From: Actinokineospora auranticolor
Lineage (GTDB): Bacteria; Actinomycetota; Actinomycetes; Mycobacteriales; Pseudonocardiaceae
Assembly (NCBI RefSeq): GCF_002934265.1
Contig: NZ_PTIX01000009.1
Span: 186,001-250,000 of the forward strand
Direction: 5' to 3'
DNA: 64,000 bases
Shown here piece after piece: positions 53,601 through 60,450 of this stretch; positions within the stretch are counted from its first letter, which is position 1; every line of letters starts with the position of its first letter. The translations under genes and the position numbers were made by a program. The notes below the pieces were generated by a model, which saw only the letters and a list, made by a program, of their open reading frames with translations, did no database searches and had not been told where the DNA came from.

Positions 53601-54237
53601 GGTGGCGCTGGCGGTGGACTGGCTGGGCGAGGAGGAGGACTTCCTGCGCGAGCCGCACCTGGTCGTGCTCAAGTGCCTGCTGGACCGCCCCGACCTGCCC
53701 GCGCGGGCGCACGCGGCGGCGGTGACCTGGCTCGACGACCACGACGGCACGTCCAGCACCGCGCAGGTGCTGAACCTGCTCGTCGACCGCCCCGACCTGG
53801 GGGTGTGGGCCGAGCCGGTGACCGTGCGGTCGCTGGCCTGGGTGCGGGCCAACCCGGGGCACGCGGGCGCGTCGGCGGTGCTGAGCAAGCTGCTGACCCG
53901 CCCCGACCTCGGGCCGTGGGCCGCGCACGCGATGGCGTACGCGTGCACGTGGATCGCCGACTCCGGCCACGCCACCCGCGCCCGGTTCGTCATCGGCAGG
54001 CTGCTGGCCCGCCCCGACCTGGGCCCGCTGGCGGTCCGCGCGGTCGACCAGGCGCTGCGGTGGCTGGACCACAACGAGGTGTACCCGAAGGCGTGGTTCG
54101 TGCTGATCCCGCTGCTCGACCTGCCGGGCGCGCACCGGGCCGCGGCCCGCGCGCACGCCCGCGCCTGGCTGGCCGCCACCACGAACGACCCGGGCCGCCG
54201 AGCCGACATCGAGACCCGGCTGGCCCGGGTCCACTAG
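50665..54237 (+). CDS. STAND-type ATPase with about 18 C-terminal helical repeats
   Basis: A 1,190-residue protein. The N-terminal segment VVVQAQSISGGIHYRG resembles the short glycine-rich strand found ahead of NACHT/STAND domains in actinobacterial conflict proteins. The ATPase has Walker A GPAGAGKT (105-112), Walker B ALVVIDYL (about 154-161) and a sensor-like ATARPGW. A winged-helix/helical arm spans about 260-480. From about 500 to the end there are roughly 18 repeats of about 37 residues with the consensus xxWLxxH...VLxxLLxRxDLG. No nuclease or other effector domain is recognised. A TTGACA stands at 50583 but no -10 box fits it. The GTG start lacks a clear ribosome binding site. Confidence 0.75.
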   Translation: MAANGRFPAVTGVRRGAGGAHTLVGNPRVVVQAQSISGGIHYRGDPGGRGVLTHQERLARLSGLRDLTPDRLAFVGPGDDHPSHPARLFAALRGRADDRGVVLVGPAGAGKTRTCLEVAALAEQQGWRALHVLGGEQSVEQIVDAVLADSAPALVVIDYLSECRGLDHTDLRGWLIPAARAQGVRVAVLATARPGWMLLDDADPVHLEFETVELRADHEHLDAIRAAILDLEAPTACRLYTREWVERVCGRRPVIAMLVAREIEARARSGARPEDDPRRDLAGWLLSRLWEDGLVLPRPKRAFDRVEPDVGLQVAAAMVAACPQPREALERVAEGVLGDTETAGDDARQYVDTLLRMRWIEEDGPTLAVVHDIVVDQLLEQTMLSGPGDRVRRGVATAILAPAVDDARTMGRYATNLARLVRELGAKGRADDLAGFCGEWLADNAAAIGQTLLADTESGGYTLGTLLGGAPWATAALAGWPSLIGPWLAEHGRTAQARHLYFKGLAVASADRAAHLSDGAVLWLREHGARAGAGFVLSALLAKADLGAHSDAVVGTALDWVRRHWRRVDAQYVLTGVLGRRQDDLDAAVAVEHARRWLGEHGDRDDSRYVLNALLTRDDLGLATKEIIGCGLDWLARHRGPEGAMVLSVLLRRTDSAVPTGLEWLGAHGALPNAQYVLEQLLTARRLDGAQAEAVVRHGLLWLLDNLDRFAGGFLLQALLDGRDLGAHTGDTLDLAVVWLGRHGAERVAGAVLGRLVGRDDLGGRGQAVAAAAREWLGAHHESHTAGPLIACLLRRPDAGGVLAHGVAWLTANRKHPRSGSIAVALLRRPDLGGHRDTVTAHALRWLVGHRDHPAAPDMRVALGFPDRSGCGDLAGAVAWVGGHADVPATEVPLRHLLLHEDLGSDESTVVAHALAWLSANGLHPDAAALIDAILPRTTGTAAIEVALAWLAEHRLPGRALILRSLLTHPDLGARAPAAVALAVDWLGEEEDFLREPHLVVLKCLLDRPDLPARAHAAAVTWLDDHDGTSSTAQVLNLLVDRPDLGVWAEPVTVRSLAWVRANPGHAGASAVLSKLLTRPDLGPWAAHAMAYACTWIADSGHATRARFVIGRLLARPDLGPLAVRAVDQALRWLDHNEVYPKAWFVLIPLLDLPGAHRAAARAHARAWLAATTNDPGRRADIETRLARVH

Positions 54238-54252
54238 GCGATACTGCGTGCC

Positions 54253-54687
54253 ATGAGGTTTCGGACCACTGTGGAGCTGGGCGGCAAGACCGCCACCGGG
54301 TTGCGGGTCCCCGCCGACGTCGTCGAGGCGCTGGGGCCGAAGAAGCGGGTGCCGGTCAAGGTCACCGTGGGCGGGCACACCTACCGGACGACGGTCGCGC
54401 CGTACGGGGGCGACTTCTTCGTGCCGCTGAGCGCGGAGCACCGGACCGCGGCCGGGGTCGCGGCGGGCGACGAGGTGGACGTCGACATCGAGGTCGACAC
54501 CGAGCCTCGCGTGGTGGAGGTGCCCGACGACCTGGCCGCCGCGCTGGCCGAGGGCGGCGCGCGGGCCGCGTTCGACGCGCTGTCCTACAGCCACCAGCGC
54601 GCGCACGCGCTGTCCGTGGCGGACGCCAAGACCGAGGCCACCCGGCAGCGCCGGATCGCGAAGGTAGTGACCGCCCTTACCTCATAA
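54253..54687 (+). CDS. YdeI/OmpD-associated family protein (DUF1905 plus bacteriocin-protection-like tail)
   Basis: A 144-residue protein. Residues 1-85 form the DUF1905 barrel (FRTTVELGGKTATGLRVPADVVEALG, VPVKVTVGGHTYRTTVAPYGGDFFVPLS). The rest is the helical YdeI tail with FDALSYSHQRAHALSVADAKTEATRQRRIAKVV, where the SHQ-R pattern is diagnostic. The molecular function is unknown; relatives are linked to resistance to peptides and bacteriocins. It starts 15 bases after the STAND gene on the same strand, so co-transcription is likely. Confidence 0.85.
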   Translation: MRFRTTVELGGKTATGLRVPADVVEALGPKKRVPVKVTVGGHTYRTTVAPYGGDFFVPLSAEHRTAAGVAAGDEVDVDIEVDTEPRVVEVPDDLAAALAEGGARAAFDALSYSHQRAHALSVADAKTEATRQRRIAKVVTALTS

Positions 54688-54720
54688 CTCCCTGTCTCCA
54701 ACTCATAGGGACTGATACGG

Positions 54721-54726
54721 TAGATT
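54721..54726 (+). promoter_or_regulatory. Putative -10 box of the HTH/DUF4180 operon
   Basis: TAGATT lies eight bases before the ATG at 54735, which would give a leaderless message; no ribosome binding site is seen. The local sequence 54680-54735 is unusually AT-rich with repeated AACTC/ACTCATA words. Confidence 0.5.
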
Positions 54727-54734
54727 AGATAACT

Positions 54735-55142
54735 ATGGAGATGCTGTCCGTGGAGCAGGTGGCAGACGAACTGGGACTGCACGTGCGCACCGTGCGCACG
54801 TACATCCGCGAGGGCAGGCTCAACGCCGTCCGGATCGGGAAGCAGTACCGGATCACCCGCGCCGACCTGGAGGCCATGACCGGCGCGCCGCCGCCGGTGG
54901 CCGCCCGGCGCGCCGAGGCCGCCACCACCGTGCGGGTCGACGGGATCGGCCGGTCCGACATGGACCGGATCTCGACCCTGCTCACCGCCTCGACCGCGCG
55001 CGGCGAGGGGGTGCGGATCCAGATCTCCTACGACGAGGACAACGCCAGCCTCACGGTGATGCTGCTCGGCGGCCTGGCCGCGACGGCGGAGCTGCTGCGG
55101 CTGGTGCACGTCCTCACCGACCAGGAGGGACGAGGACCGTGA
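54735..55142 (+). CDS. Excisionase/MerR-type helix-turn-helix protein
   Basis: A 135-residue protein. Residues 1-50 are an excisionase-type winged helix: LSVEQVADELGLHVRTVRTYIREGRLNAVRIGKQYRITRADLEAM. The C-terminal domain (about 65-130) is a compact alpha/beta module of unknown type. Its stop overlaps the GTG of the DUF4180 gene (GTGA). Such HTH plus DUF4180 pairs recur in bacteria, and this protein probably regulates the pair itself. ATG 54741 is an alternative start. Confidence 0.85.
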   Translation: MEMLSVEQVADELGLHVRTVRTYIREGRLNAVRIGKQYRITRADLEAMTGAPPPVAARRAEAATTVRVDGIGRSDMDRISTLLTASTARGEGVRIQISYDEDNASLTVMLLGGLAATAELLRLVHVLTDQEGRGP

Positions 55143-55477
55143 CGGTGCTGCGCTGCGCGGCCGACGGCCCGCTGCTGACCACCGCCGACGACGCGAACGA
55201 CCTCATCGGCGAGGCGTGGGGCGCCGGGGCGACCGCCGTGGTGCTGCCGGTCGAGCGGCTCGACGAGCGGTTCTTCCGCCTGTCGACCGGTTTCGCGGGC
55301 GCGTTCATCGGCAAGTTCGTCAACTACCGGCTGGTGCTGGTCGTGGTCGGCGACATCGCCGCGCACCTCGAGCGCAGCGAGGCGCTGCGCGCGTTCGTGG
55401 CGGAGGCGAACCGGGGCAGGCAGTTCTGGTTCGCCGCCGACGCGGCCGAGGCCGAGACCCGACTCGCCCAGGTGTGA
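55139..55477 (+). CDS. DUF4180-family protein
   Basis: A 112-residue alpha/beta protein with the family core LTTADDANDLIGEAWGAGATAVVLPVERLDERFFRLSTGFAGAFIGKFVNYR and the ending RQFWFAADAAEAETRL. Its function is unknown; the fold is thought to resemble STAS-like modules. It is translationally coupled to the HTH gene in front of it and is followed by a strong terminator. Confidence 0.87.
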   Translation: MTVLRCAADGPLLTTADDANDLIGEAWGAGATAVVLPVERLDERFFRLSTGFAGAFIGKFVNYRLVLVVVGDIAAHLERSEALRAFVAEANRGRQFWFAADAAEAETRLAQV

Positions 55478-55558
55478 GCGAACACCACACCGGGGCGCGC
55501 GGCAGGGACCATCCAACCAAGGTGGACAGCCGCGTGAACCCGGTCCCGGACAAGGGAA

Positions 55559-55590
55559 GCGGCCCTGCCGTCGGGGGGTGACAGGGCCGC
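55559..55590. terminator. Bidirectional terminator between DUF4180 and histidine kinase genes
   Basis: GCGGCCCTG (55559-55567) and CAGGGCCGC (55582-55590) pair perfectly around a 14-base loop, between two convergent operons. Confidence 0.8.
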
Positions 55591-55620
55591 GCTCTTGGTA
55601 TCGCCAGGACGGCCCGCGCG

Positions 55621-56844
55621 TTACCGGTTGTTGTGGACCGGTTCGGCACGGCCCGCCGGGACGTCGGGTGTGGACGGTTCCAGGGGGAGGGTGACGCGGA
55701 AGCGGGCACCGGTGCCGGGGCCGTCGCTGTGCGCGGTGACCGCTCCCCCGTGCAGGGCGACCACGCCGCGCACGACGAGCAGCCCCAGGCCAAGACCGGA
55801 GCCGCGGGCACCCGGGGCGCGGGTGAACGCCTCGAACAGCGACTCCGCGGTCGCCGGGTCGAAACCGGCGCCGGTGTCGCTGACCTCCAGCACTGCCTCC
55901 CCCGGCCGGGTGGCCAGGGACACGGCGATGGCGGTGTCGACCGGGCTGTGCCGGACGGCGTTCGCCAGCAGGTTGCGCAGCACCTGGTCGAGCCGGACCT
56001 GGTCGCCCAGCACCCGCACCGGGCTGTCGGGCAGGGTCACGGCCACCGCTCGACCGCCGAGTTCGACCGCGGCGACACCCGCGCGCACGAGGTCGCGCAT
56101 CCGCACCGGCAGCCGGTCGACGCGCAGCGCGCCGGTCAGCACGCGGCCCGCGTCGAGCAGGTCGCCGGTCATCCGGTTGAGCCCGTCCACCTGCCGCTCC
56201 AGCACGGCCAGGGCGGGGTGCTCCCCCACGTCCAGGCTCAGCACCTCGGCGGCGGCGCGCAGCGCGCCCAGGCAGTTGCGCAGCTCGTGCGACACGGCGG
56301 CGAAGAACCGGTCCTTCGCCAGGTGCTCGGCGCGCAGCGCGGCCCCGGCCTCGGCGAGCCGGTCGTTGGCGGCCTTGAGCTCGCGCGACCGGACGAACAG
56401 GTCGACCCGCATGCGCTCCAGGCTGGCCCGCAGGTGCTCGTCGCCGGTGCGGCCCACGACCAGCTCGGTGACGTCCTCGACGCGGTGCAGGATGTACGCG
56501 ATCGCGCCGTCGGCGCCGATCAGCGGGGTGTTGACCGGGCTCCAGTGCCGCTCCACGAACTCCCCGCCCGGCCCGACCGGGATGTCGTAGCGCTGCAGCG
56601 GCATCGTGTCCGGCAGGCCGGTGGCGAGCACCGTTTCCAGCGACCTCCGCAGATTCCGGACACCGTCGGCGCCGACGAGTTCCGGGTTGTCGGGGAAGGC
56701 GGTGAAGAGGTGTTTTCCGAGGAGTTCTTCGCGTTTTGTCGCGGTCGCCGCCAGATAAGCCGGATTCACCTCCACGATCACCAGGTCCGGGCCGAGCACG
56801 AGATAGGGCGACGGGGTGGCGGCGAACAGCAGGGCGAAGTCCAT
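55621..56844 (-). CDS. PAS-domain soluble histidine kinase
   Basis: A 407-residue kinase with no membrane segment. The PAS domain spans 1-130 (MDFALLFAATPSPYLVLGPDLVIVEVNPAYLAAT), then a coiled coil, the H-box AAVSHELRNCLGALRAAAEV and the ATPase motifs NLLANAVRHS (N), VSDTGAGFDP (G1), FEAFTRA and GSGLGLGLLVV (G2). It phosphorylates the OmpR-type regulator encoded just upstream, whose stop it overlaps (ATGA). A cytosolic redox, ligand or light signal through PAS is possible, but no cofactor residue is recognisable. Confidence 0.9.
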   Translation of the reverse strand: MDFALLFAATPSPYLVLGPDLVIVEVNPAYLAATATKREELLGKHLFTAFPDNPELVGADGVRNLRRSLETVLATGLPDTMPLQRYDIPVGPGGEFVERHWSPVNTPLIGADGAIAYILHRVEDVTELVVGRTGDEHLRASLERMRVDLFVRSRELKAANDRLAEAGAALRAEHLAKDRFFAAVSHELRNCLGALRAAAEVLSLDVGEHPALAVLERQVDGLNRMTGDLLDAGRVLTGALRVDRLPVRMRDLVRAGVAAVELGGRAVAVTLPDSPVRVLGDQVRLDQVLRNLLANAVRHSPVDTAIAVSLATRPGEAVLEVSDTGAGFDPATAESLFEAFTRAPGARGSGLGLGLLVVRGVVALHGGAVTAHSDGPGTGARFRVTLPLEPSTPDVPAGRAEPVHNNR

Positions 56845-57560
56845 CAGGAGTCCAGCCGGTACCCGAACCCGCGCACGGTGGTGATCTTCGGGACGGTCAC
56901 GCCCGCGGCGACCAGCTTGCGCCGGATCCGGTAGACGTGCTCGTCGACCGTGGTCGCCGCCTGCCAGCGCGACGACGAGCCCCACACGTGGTCGAGCAGC
57001 TGCTCGCGGGAGAAGGTCTGGCCCGGCGCCGAGGCCAGGAACTCGATCAGCCCGTACTCGCGCGGCGTCAGCGCGATCGGCTCGCCCGCGCGCCGCACCT
57101 CGCGCGCGCCGGTGTCGATCTCCAGACCGCCCACCCGGATGGCGGTCGGCGGTGGCGCGGGCGGCTTGGACCGGCGCAGCACGGCGCGGATCCGGGCCGC
57201 CAGCTCGCGCAGCGAGTACGGCTTGACCAGGTAGTCGTCGGCGCCGAGTTCCAGCCCGACGACCCGGTCGGCCTCCTCGCCGCGGCCGGTCACCACGATC
57301 ACCGGCAGCGGGTTGTCCCGGCCGCGCAACCCGCGCAGCAGGTCGAGGCCGTTGCCGTCGGGCAGGCCGAGGTCGAGCACGACGAGGTCGGGCTCCTCGC
57401 TGTCGACCAGCCGCAGCCCGGTCCGCACGTCGGCGGCGGGCAGCACCCGGAAGCCCTCGCGGGCGAGGTAGTCGCGGGACATCGCGGCCAGGTCGGCCTC
57501 GTCCTCGACCAGGATGACCACCGGTCGGGCGGTGGGAAGTGACTCGCTCTCGGATTCCAC
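56844..57560 (-). CDS. OmpR-family response regulator
   Basis: A 238-residue regulator. The receiver has ILVEDEADLA, the phosphoacceptor Asp in LVVLDLGLPDGNG, Thr in VVTGRG and Lys in DDYLVKPYSLREL. The winged-helix output domain (about 140-238) ends TTVDEHVYRIRRKL and TVRGFGYRLDS. I take the GTG at 57560, five bases after GAGG; a TTG at 57608 would add 16 residues. The kinase gene follows with a four-base overlap. Confidence 0.92.
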   Translation of the reverse strand: MESESESLPTARPVVILVEDEADLAAMSRDYLAREGFRVLPAADVRTGLRLVDSEEPDLVVLDLGLPDGNGLDLLRGLRGRDNPLPVIVVTGRGEEADRVVGLELGADDYLVKPYSLRELAARIRAVLRRSKPPAPPPTAIRVGGLEIDTGAREVRRAGEPIALTPREYGLIEFLASAPGQTFSREQLLDHVWGSSSRWQAATTVDEHVYRIRRKLVAAGVTVPKITTVRGFGYRLDS

Positions 57561-57704
57561 TCCGGCCTCGTTGAGGAAATGTTGATTCGGCTGGGACGGC
57601 GCGGCCAAGACCGAACGGTATCACTGGGAGAGAACACCCCGCATAGGTCGGGTGACCGCCATTCGGGGCATAACTGAAACCTTTTTGGGAACGAGGCGCG
57701 GATC

Positions 57705-58412
57705 ATGGTGAGCAGGGCGCGGTTGGCGGACGTGTTGATCGACCTTTCCGACACGCTGGCGCCTGATTTTCGGTTGTCGGGCTACCTGCGCTCCCTGGCC
57801 GCGCACTGCGCGCGGTTCGCGGGCGCCGACGCGGTGGGCGTCGTCCTCGCCGAGGGTGACGGCTCCCTCCGGGCGCTGGACGCGCGTCCGGGTGAGCGCG
57901 TGTTCGCCGACCTGTTCGACCTGCAGTGCGCCCAGGGCCCGGCGGTGCTGTGCTGCGCGACGTCGGTGGATGTGGCGGGCGCGGTGGACGCCTGGGCCGG
58001 GTTCGGCGTCGCCGCCGAGGAGGCCGGGTTCCGGTACGCGCACGCGGTGCCGATGCGGCTGCGCGGTGTCGCGACGGGCGCGGTGGTGCTGTACCGGGTC
58101 GCCGACGAGCCCTTCGACGAGGAGGAGATCGCCGCGGTCCGCGCCCTCGCGCACATGGCCGCCGTCGGCATCGGCACCGAGCGGGCCGTGCGGCAGCGGC
58201 AGGTGCTGGCCGACCAGCTCCAGTCCGCGCTGGACAGCCGGGTGGTGATCGAGCAGGCCAAGGGTGTGCTGGCCGAGCGCAAGGGGATCCGGCTCACCGA
58301 GTCGTTCCAGGAGCTGCGCAGGCTGGCCCGCAACCACAACCTCAAGATCGGCCAGGTGGCCGAGGAGGTGGTGCGCAGCGCCCTGCCCACCCCGGTGGCG
58401 GCGCGCGGTTGA
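57705..58412 (+). CDS. GAF-ANTAR RNA-binding regulator
   Basis: A 235-residue protein. The GAF domain covers about 20-165. The ANTAR domain (about 170-228) reads LQSALDSRVVIEQAKGVLAERKGI then AFQELRRLAR-type helices, with the conserved Ala/Gly and hydrophobic positions that grip dual hairpin RNA. Such proteins act as ligand-controlled transcription antiterminators. GAGG lies eight bases before the ATG. The gene diverges from the response-regulator operon; no candidate target hairpin pair was identified in the window. Confidence 0.9.
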   Translation: MVSRARLADVLIDLSDTLAPDFRLSGYLRSLAAHCARFAGADAVGVVLAEGDGSLRALDARPGERVFADLFDLQCAQGPAVLCCATSVDVAGAVDAWAGFGVAAEEAGFRYAHAVPMRLRGVATGAVVLYRVADEPFDEEEIAAVRALAHMAAVGIGTERAVRQRQVLADQLQSALDSRVVIEQAKGVLAERKGIRLTESFQELRRLARNHNLKIGQVAEEVVRSALPTPVAARG

Positions 58413-58517
58413 CGGAACGGGGCACTCGGGCGGGAGATCGGCGGCCGGGAGAGGATGGCCCGGACCGATCACTCCGATCCGGCGCGGATCGGGGCTCTCG
58501 ACACCCGAGGAGCACGC

Positions 58518-58892
58518 ATGGCAGAGCAGAAGCCCGAGGTAGAGCCGCACGACGGCCCGCCGCCCACCGACCTGGTGGTCACCGACCTCAAGGTCGGCGA
58601 GGGCGACGAGGCCGTGCCGGGCAAGGTCGTCTCGGTGCACTACGTGGGCGTGGCCCACTCCAGCGGCGAGGAGTTCGACGCCTCCTACAACCGCGGCGAG
58701 GCGTTCGACTTCCCGCTCGGCGGCGGCCGGGTCATCGCGGGCTGGGACCGCGGTGTGGCGGGGATGCGCGTGGGCGGTCGGCGCAAGCTGGTCATCCCGC
58801 CGCACCTGGGCTACGGCGACCGCGGCGCGGGCGCGGTCATCAAGCCCGGCGAGACCCTGATCTTCGTGGTGGACCTCCTCGCGGTCCACTGA
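58518..58892 (+). CDS. FKBP-type peptidyl-prolyl isomerase
   Basis: A 124-residue single-domain FKBP. The fold is readable as VVSVHYVGVAHSSGEEFDASYNRGEAFDFPLGGGRVIAGWDRGVAGMRVGGRRKLVIPPHLGYGDRGAG, with the pocket residues Tyr, Asp/Phe, Val-Ile, Trp and Tyr in place. It catalyses cis/trans isomerisation of X-Pro bonds in the cytoplasm; no signal peptide is present. GAGGAG precedes the ATG by nine bases. Confidence 0.95.
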   Translation: MAEQKPEVEPHDGPPPTDLVVTDLKVGEGDEAVPGKVVSVHYVGVAHSSGEEFDASYNRGEAFDFPLGGGRVIAGWDRGVAGMRVGGRRKLVIPPHLGYGDRGAGAVIKPGETLIFVVDLLAVH

Positions 58893-58968
58893 CACGCGGT
58901 AGGGCGCTTTAAGCCCACGCGGTAAGAGGAGTGCGGTAAGTCGGCTCGGACCGGCACAGTCTGAAGCT

Positions 58969-59005
58969 CCCCGCCCGTCGCCTGACAACCCGGCGTCGGG
59001 CGGGG
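58969..59005. terminator. Bidirectional terminator after the FKBP gene
   Basis: CCCCGCCCG (58969-58977) and its exact complement (58997-59005) form a hairpin between the convergent FKBP and hydrolase genes. Confidence 0.75.
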
Positions 59006-59034
59006 CTCCACCGGCACCCACACCAGATCGGCAC

Positions 59035-59736
59035 TCACACCAGCGCGGCCAACCGCGCCAGCAACGGCCGCACGGCCTCCGGCGACTCGACGTGCGCGTT
59101 GTGGCCGAACCCGGGCAGCACCACGGGATCCGCGACCAGCGCGCGCAGGTGCTCGGCGGGGGACATCGGGTCCGTCTCCCCCGCCGCGAGCAGCACCGGG
59201 CAGCGGGCCGCGGCGAGCAGCCCCGGCAGATCCGGTCGCCCCACAGCGAACGCGCGGGGGTCGACCGCCGCGCGCCAACCGCCGTCACGGCCGTTGACCG
59301 GACCGGCGGGCAACCCCGCGAGCCTGCCCGCCCACGCCGCGGCCTCCTCGCGGGTGCCGAACACCTTGGCCGGTTTGGCCCCGAGCGCGGCGCCCTTGGC
59401 CAGTTCCTCCGGCGTCCAGCTGACCTTCACCCCCAGCGCCCCCACCGCGGCGACGCGGACGCCGAACCAGCCCGACGCCAGCGCCAGCGCGACCACCCCG
59501 CCCAGCGAGTGGCCGAGCACCACCACGGGCTCGGCGGGGTCCAAGCCCTCGGCGACCCGCGCGGCCAAGCCGCCGAAGGTGTAGCGGTCGAGCGGGGCGG
59601 CGGTGCCGTGGCCGGGCAGGTCGGGCGCGCGCACGGGACCCGCCCAGTGCCGCGCCGCGTCGAGCCCGGTCCACACCTCACCGCTGCCCGCGAGCCCGTG
59701 CAGCAGCACGAGGGTGGGCGCCTGTCCGTCGGTCAC
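59035..59736 (-). CDS. Alpha/beta hydrolase
   Basis: A 233-residue hydrolase. LVLLHGLAGSGEVW gives the HG oxyanion motif, APDLPGHG follows, VVLGHSLGGVVALALA is the nucleophile elbow with Ser, and LPGFGHNAHVESPEAV holds the catalytic His. The acid is likely in LLAAGETDPM. The substrate is unknown. I use the GTG at 59736 with AGGA eight bases ahead; a GTG at 59754 is also in frame. Confidence 0.87.
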   Translation of the reverse strand: MTDGQAPTLVLLHGLAGSGEVWTGLDAARHWAGPVRAPDLPGHGTAAPLDRYTFGGLAARVAEGLDPAEPVVVLGHSLGGVVALALASGWFGVRVAAVGALGVKVSWTPEELAKGAALGAKPAKVFGTREEAAAWAGRLAGLPAGPVNGRDGGWRAAVDPRAFAVGRPDLPGLLAAARCPVLLAAGETDPMSPAEHLRALVADPVVLPGFGHNAHVESPEAVRPLLARLAALV

Positions 59737-59787
59737 GGCGTGATCCTGCCGCACCGGGACCGGGGTCCGGCAGCCCCCGCGAGGGGG

Positions 59788-60345
59788 TCAGCAGCCGCCG
59801 CAGGTGTAGTAGGTGACGTCCCAGTGGTTCGACTCGTAGTAGTAGATGTTGCCGCTGGCCGACTCCCACTTGTCACCGCCGATGGAGGTGAAGGTGTTGT
59901 GGATGTAGTTGGTGAGGCAGGTGCTGAGGGCGAAGTCGAGCTTGTAGCCGTTGTAGTGGCTGTAGGTGCCCGCGGCGTGGCCGACCTCGGTGCCGCCGGT
60001 GATGTTGAGGCCGCAGCCGCTGGCGCTCTTGAGGGTCTGCGCGCCCTGGATGGTCGACTGGTTCACCTGTTCGAAGGACGTGCAGGTGGCGTTGTTGCGG
60101 TCCGAGCAGTTGCCGCTGGAGGACCAGGTGATGCCCGACGCGGTCAGCTGCGCGGTGGCCTGGGCGTGGGTCAGCTTGGTGACCAGCAGCGCCACCTGGG
60201 TGTCGGCGTCGGGGGTGAAGACCGGGTCGTGCTCGGACGCCGCGCCGGTGGCGGTCGGGGCGGTGGCGAACGCGGGGGACGCGGCCAGGACGACACCGAC
60301 CGCGGCGGCGGCTAAGACACCAAGAGCCCGAGTGAACACGCGCAC
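59788..60345 (-). CDS. Secreted M15-like peptidase candidate
   Basis: A 185-residue exported protein. The start at the GTG 60345 follows GGAGG by six bases and gives a Sec signal of about 27 residues ending SPAFA|TA. The mature part has six cysteines for disulfides and the segment GGTEVGHAAGTYSHYNGYKLDFAL. Its SH-x-x-GYK-x-D core resembles the zinc site of M15 D-Ala-D-Ala carboxypeptidase-like proteins. A C-terminal SNHWDVTYYTC could supply the last zinc ligand and tyrosine. A role in cell-wall peptide cleavage is inferred. Confidence 0.6.
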   Translation of the reverse strand: MRVFTRALGVLAAAAVGVVLAASPAFATAPTATGAASEHDPVFTPDADTQVALLVTKLTHAQATAQLTASGITWSSSGNCSDRNNATCTSFEQVNQSTIQGAQTLKSASGCGLNITGGTEVGHAAGTYSHYNGYKLDFALSTCLTNYIHNTFTSIGGDKWESASGNIYYYESNHWDVTYYTCGGC

Positions 60346-60450
60346 GAGTGACCTCCGAGTGGGGTTGGAGAGTGACACCCGGTAGCCTATTTGTCACTTT
60401 CTCGCCGTCAACCGGTTTCAACGGTGACTTTCCCACCGGTCATGCCCCGT

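Noticed and set aside
50440..54606. 1,388-residue open frame on the minus strand
   Set aside because: Antisense of the STAND ATPase gene; composition is Arg/His/Gln-rich and no motif is present.
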